Shown piece by piece: positions 6,795 to 8,095 of a stretch of 8,095 nucleotides of DNA. The notes beneath the pieces were generated by a model that was not told where the DNA came from, searched no databases, and was given only the letters and a program-made list of their open reading frames with translations. The position numbers and the translations under genes are program-made. The stretch lies in assembly GCA_913062655.1 (NCBI GenBank), contig CAJXXO010000108.1, forward strand, positions 1 to 8,095, written 5' to 3'. The DNA comes from an uncultured Bacteroidota bacterium. GTDB lineage: Bacteria; Bacteroidota; Bacteroidia; Chitinophagales; S012-47. Every line of letters starts with the position of its first letter. Position 1 is the stretch's first letter.

Positions 6795-7511
6795 ATGCGT
6801 AAAGGGATCACATATTTCTTCGGGATAGGGCTATTGACGCTAGCACTGTTGACAACGCCACAGGAGGCCAAGGCACAATTCAACGCCTATTCTTTTACCC
6901 AAAAATTTGAAAATAAATGGGCGCACTTTGGCATCCTGATGGGGTACAATCGCAGCGAGTTTCGCATACGGAATGACGAACGATTCATCTTTAATGACTC
7001 TATTGCGGGGATCGAATCGTTAAAAGGGCCCGGATTCAACCTGGGTATGGTTACCAATGTGCACCTGGGTAAGAATTTCGACCTGCGTTTTCTCCCCTCC
7101 ATGACCTTTGCTGAGCGCAATCTGACCTACAGCACCTTTTTAGACACTTCCTTTAGCCAAACGATCGAATCGATCAACGTGGACATACCCATCCTGCTGA
7201 AGTTTAAGTCTAATCCATACAAGGACATGCGCTTTTACGTGTTGGCAGGCATGCGCTACTCCCTCGATTTAGCTTCTAATGCCAATGCCAGAAATGCAGA
7301 AGATATCGTGAAAGTAGGCCAACATGATCTGCTGGTAGAGTATGGCTTTGGGCTGGAGTTTTACTTCCCCTACTTCATATTTGCACCAGAACTGCGCCTA
7401 TCTCAAGGCCTGTTTGATGTGCACGCACTGGATCCCAATCTCACCTTTTCCAATGTGCTGGAGCGGCTTTTCACCCGCTCTATTGCTATCGTTATCAACC
7501 TGGAAGGCTAG
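6795..7511 (+). CDS. porT: Type IX secretion outer-membrane protein PorT
   Basis: PorT (SprT in gliding flavobacteria) is a small outer-membrane barrel protein required for type IX secretion. The chosen ATG gives 238 residues with a signal peptide at 1-27 (MRKGITYFFGIGLLTLALL, cleavage after AKA before Gln28). Length matches known PorT proteins, roughly 230-245 residues. Features I recognise from flavobacterial PorT are the opening HFGILMGYNRSEFRI strand pair (about 44-58), GFNLGMVTNVHLGKNFDLRFLP (80-101), ERNLTYST (107-114), the NVDIPILLKFKSNPYKDMRFYVLAG block (128-152), and the YGFGLEFYFPYFIFAPELRLSQGL region (183-206). An alternative ATG at 6744 would add 17 residues before the signal peptide and is less likely. 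It differs from the neighbouring barrel protein in lacking a C-terminal aromatic residue. The identification rests on remembered family patterns; a generic PorT-family barrel is the fallback. Confidence 0.8.
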   Translation: MRKGITYFFGIGLLTLALLTTPQEAKAQFNAYSFTQKFENKWAHFGILMGYNRSEFRIRNDERFIFNDSIAGIESLKGPGFNLGMVTNVHLGKNFDLRFLPSMTFAERNLTYSTFLDTSFSQTIESINVDIPILLKFKSNPYKDMRFYVLAGMRYSLDLASNANARNAEDIVKVGQHDLLVEYGFGLEFYFPYFIFAPELRLSQGLFDVHALDPNLTFSNVLERLFTRSIAIVINLEG

Positions 7512-7550
7512 TCCGCTTGCCTTATCCAAATGTTAAATATTGCTATTTTA

Positions 7551-7587
7551 CTCGCATTTTCGATAGTAATACTATTATTTTTGCGAG
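7551..7587. promoter_or_regulatory. Symmetrical inverted repeat, candidate TetR operator
   Basis: Around centre 7569 there is a perfect inner palindrome ATAGTA-A-TACTAT (7563-7575). It is flanked at equal distance (six bases each side) by CTCGCA (7551-7556) and its reverse complement TGCGAG (7582-7587). The right arm overlaps the predicted -7 box of the TetR gene, as expected for an autorepressed promoter. This is seen directly; the binding protein is inferred from position. Confidence 0.55.
7576..7583 (+). promoter_or_regulatory. -7 promoter box for the TetR-family gene
   Basis: TATTTTTG exactly matches TAnnTTTG, ends 60 bases before the ATG at 7644, and is covered by the right part of the inverted repeat. 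The surroundings are AT-rich, so chance matches are easier here. No TTTG at the -33 spacing. Confidence 0.4.
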
Positions 7588-7607
7588 CAACGTAAACATT
7601 TTGCGAG
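7579..7607. repeat. Direct repeat TTTTGCGAG, two copies 20 bases apart
   Basis: TTTTGCGAG occurs at 7579-7587 and again at 7599-7607, in phase by 20 bases (about two helical turns). The first copy contains the right outer arm of the inverted repeat, so the TGCGAG half-site occurs three times in 57 bases, once inverted. The second copy would fall just downstream of the transcription start of the TetR gene. Confidence 0.6.
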
Positions 7608-7643
7608 TTACCACATTGATTTGGGTGGAATTGCCAATTGGTC

Positions 7644-8095
7644 ATGCAAGAACTATTAGGACAACTTTCGATTCGGATAAATGACAAGCTGTACCTGAAG
7701 GATCCGGACTCCAGTGACCTGGGGCGCAGGATTATTCAACACAGCATTGAACTGATCGATGAGATCGGCTTCGAGAAGTTTACCTTCAAGAAGCTAGGGG
7801 CACGTATTCACTCCCCGGAAAGTACGGTGTACCGGTATTTTGAGAACAAGCACAAGTTACTCATCTACCTTACCAGTTGGTACTGGGGGTGGATGGAGTA
7901 TAAGCTGGTATTCTCCACGGTGAATATTGAAGATCCGGTGGAACAGCTTAAGAAAGCGATTCAGATCGTAACCGAACCGGTAGTAGAGGACTCTTCCTTC
8001 AGCCATATCAATGAGGTGCGATTATACCGGATTGTCATTTCTGAATCGACAAAAGCTATCTTCACCAAAAATGTAGACGAAGAAAACAAGGAAGG
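7644..8095 (+). CDS. TetR/AcrR-family transcriptional regulator, N-terminal part
   Basis: The first 150 residues of a DNA-binding regulator are visible, and the gene runs off the right edge. The helix-turn-helix domain lies at about residues 27-75: GRRIIQHSIELIDEIGFEKFTFKKLGAR is the first helices, and ESTVYRYFENKHKLLIYLT (about 60-77) contains the recognition helix and the YRYFENKHKLL block typical of TetR proteins. The ligand-binding part begins with the Trp-rich SWYWGWMEYKL (about 78-88), which I recall from Bacteroidota TetR-like regulators. The inducer and targets are unknown because the sensing domain is incomplete and no target gene is visible. The start is the first ATG in frame, about 19 codons before the conserved domain; no strong ribosome binding site is seen. 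The preceding inverted repeat suggests autoregulation. Confidence 0.88.
   Translation, partial: MQELLGQLSIRINDKLYLKDPDSSDLGRRIIQHSIELIDEIGFEKFTFKKLGARIHSPESTVYRYFENKHKLLIYLTSWYWGWMEYKLVFSTVNIEDPVEQLKKAIQIVTEPVVEDSSFSHINEVRLYRIVISESTKAIFTKNVDEENKE

Noticed and set aside
7551..7587. The inverted repeat as a porT terminator
   Set aside because: As a hairpin it would have a short A/T-only top stem and a large six-by-six internal loop, which is too weak. Symmetry and promoter overlap fit an operator better.
7634..7641. Palindrome CCAATTGG just before the TetR start codon
   Set aside because: Only eight bases with no extension of symmetry; expected by chance at this length.
1..8095. Search for tRNA, rRNA, CRISPR arrays, transposases, attachment sites, phage or defence genes
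   Set aside because: None seen. All gaps between genes are under about 135 bases and are accounted for by promoters, a terminator or the operator-like repeats.

Overview
The window looks like a chromosomal segment of a member of the phylum Bacteroidota. Three signs support this: a secreted peptidase with a C-terminal type IX secretion (T9SS) sorting domain, a PorT-type T9SS barrel protein, and repeated upstream boxes matching the Bacteroidota -7 promoter element TAnnTTTG in place of a classical -10 box. Shine-Dalgarno-like sequences are inconspicuous. I cannot place it below phylum with confidence. There is no tRNA, rRNA, CRISPR array, insertion sequence, integrase or phage gene, and composition looks even, so this reads as ordinary core genome rather than an accessory island.

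Layout. (1) 1-1208, minus: 5'-proximal part of a sodium:alanine (AGCS) symporter with an unusual signal-peptide-plus-periplasmic N-terminal extension; the gene runs off the left edge. (2) 1209-1311: a strong terminator for the next gene, with a candidate promoter for the symporter directly behind it. (3) 1312-5359, minus: a three-gene run transcribed right to left, consisting of a 91-residue conserved-looking protein of unknown function, a PhnP-like metallo-beta-lactamase-fold hydrolase overlapping it by 4 bases and starting with TTG, and a large M36 (fungalysin-type) metallopeptidase with a T9SS type A sorting domain. (4) 5461-6057, plus: a small outer-membrane beta-barrel protein. (5) 6054-6683, minus: the ribosome-assembly GTPase EngB/YsxC, converging on the barrel gene so tightly that the stop codons overlap. 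(6) 6795-7511, plus: PorT, divergent from engB. (7) 7644 to the right edge, plus: the N-terminal 150 residues of a TetR-family regulator, preceded by a symmetrical inverted repeat that overlaps its predicted promoter.

The only functional link across genes is type IX secretion: PorT is part of that machinery, and the M36 peptidase is by its C-terminal domain one of its clients. The other genes are housekeeping (engB), transport (AGCS) or of unknown substrate (PhnP-like hydrolase, 91-residue protein). I did not find a clear undescribed multi-gene system. The best leads are the TetR operator architecture, the AGCS extension, two near-identical leaderless-type promoter/start modules, and the overlapping pair of the unknown gene with the PhnP-like hydrolase.
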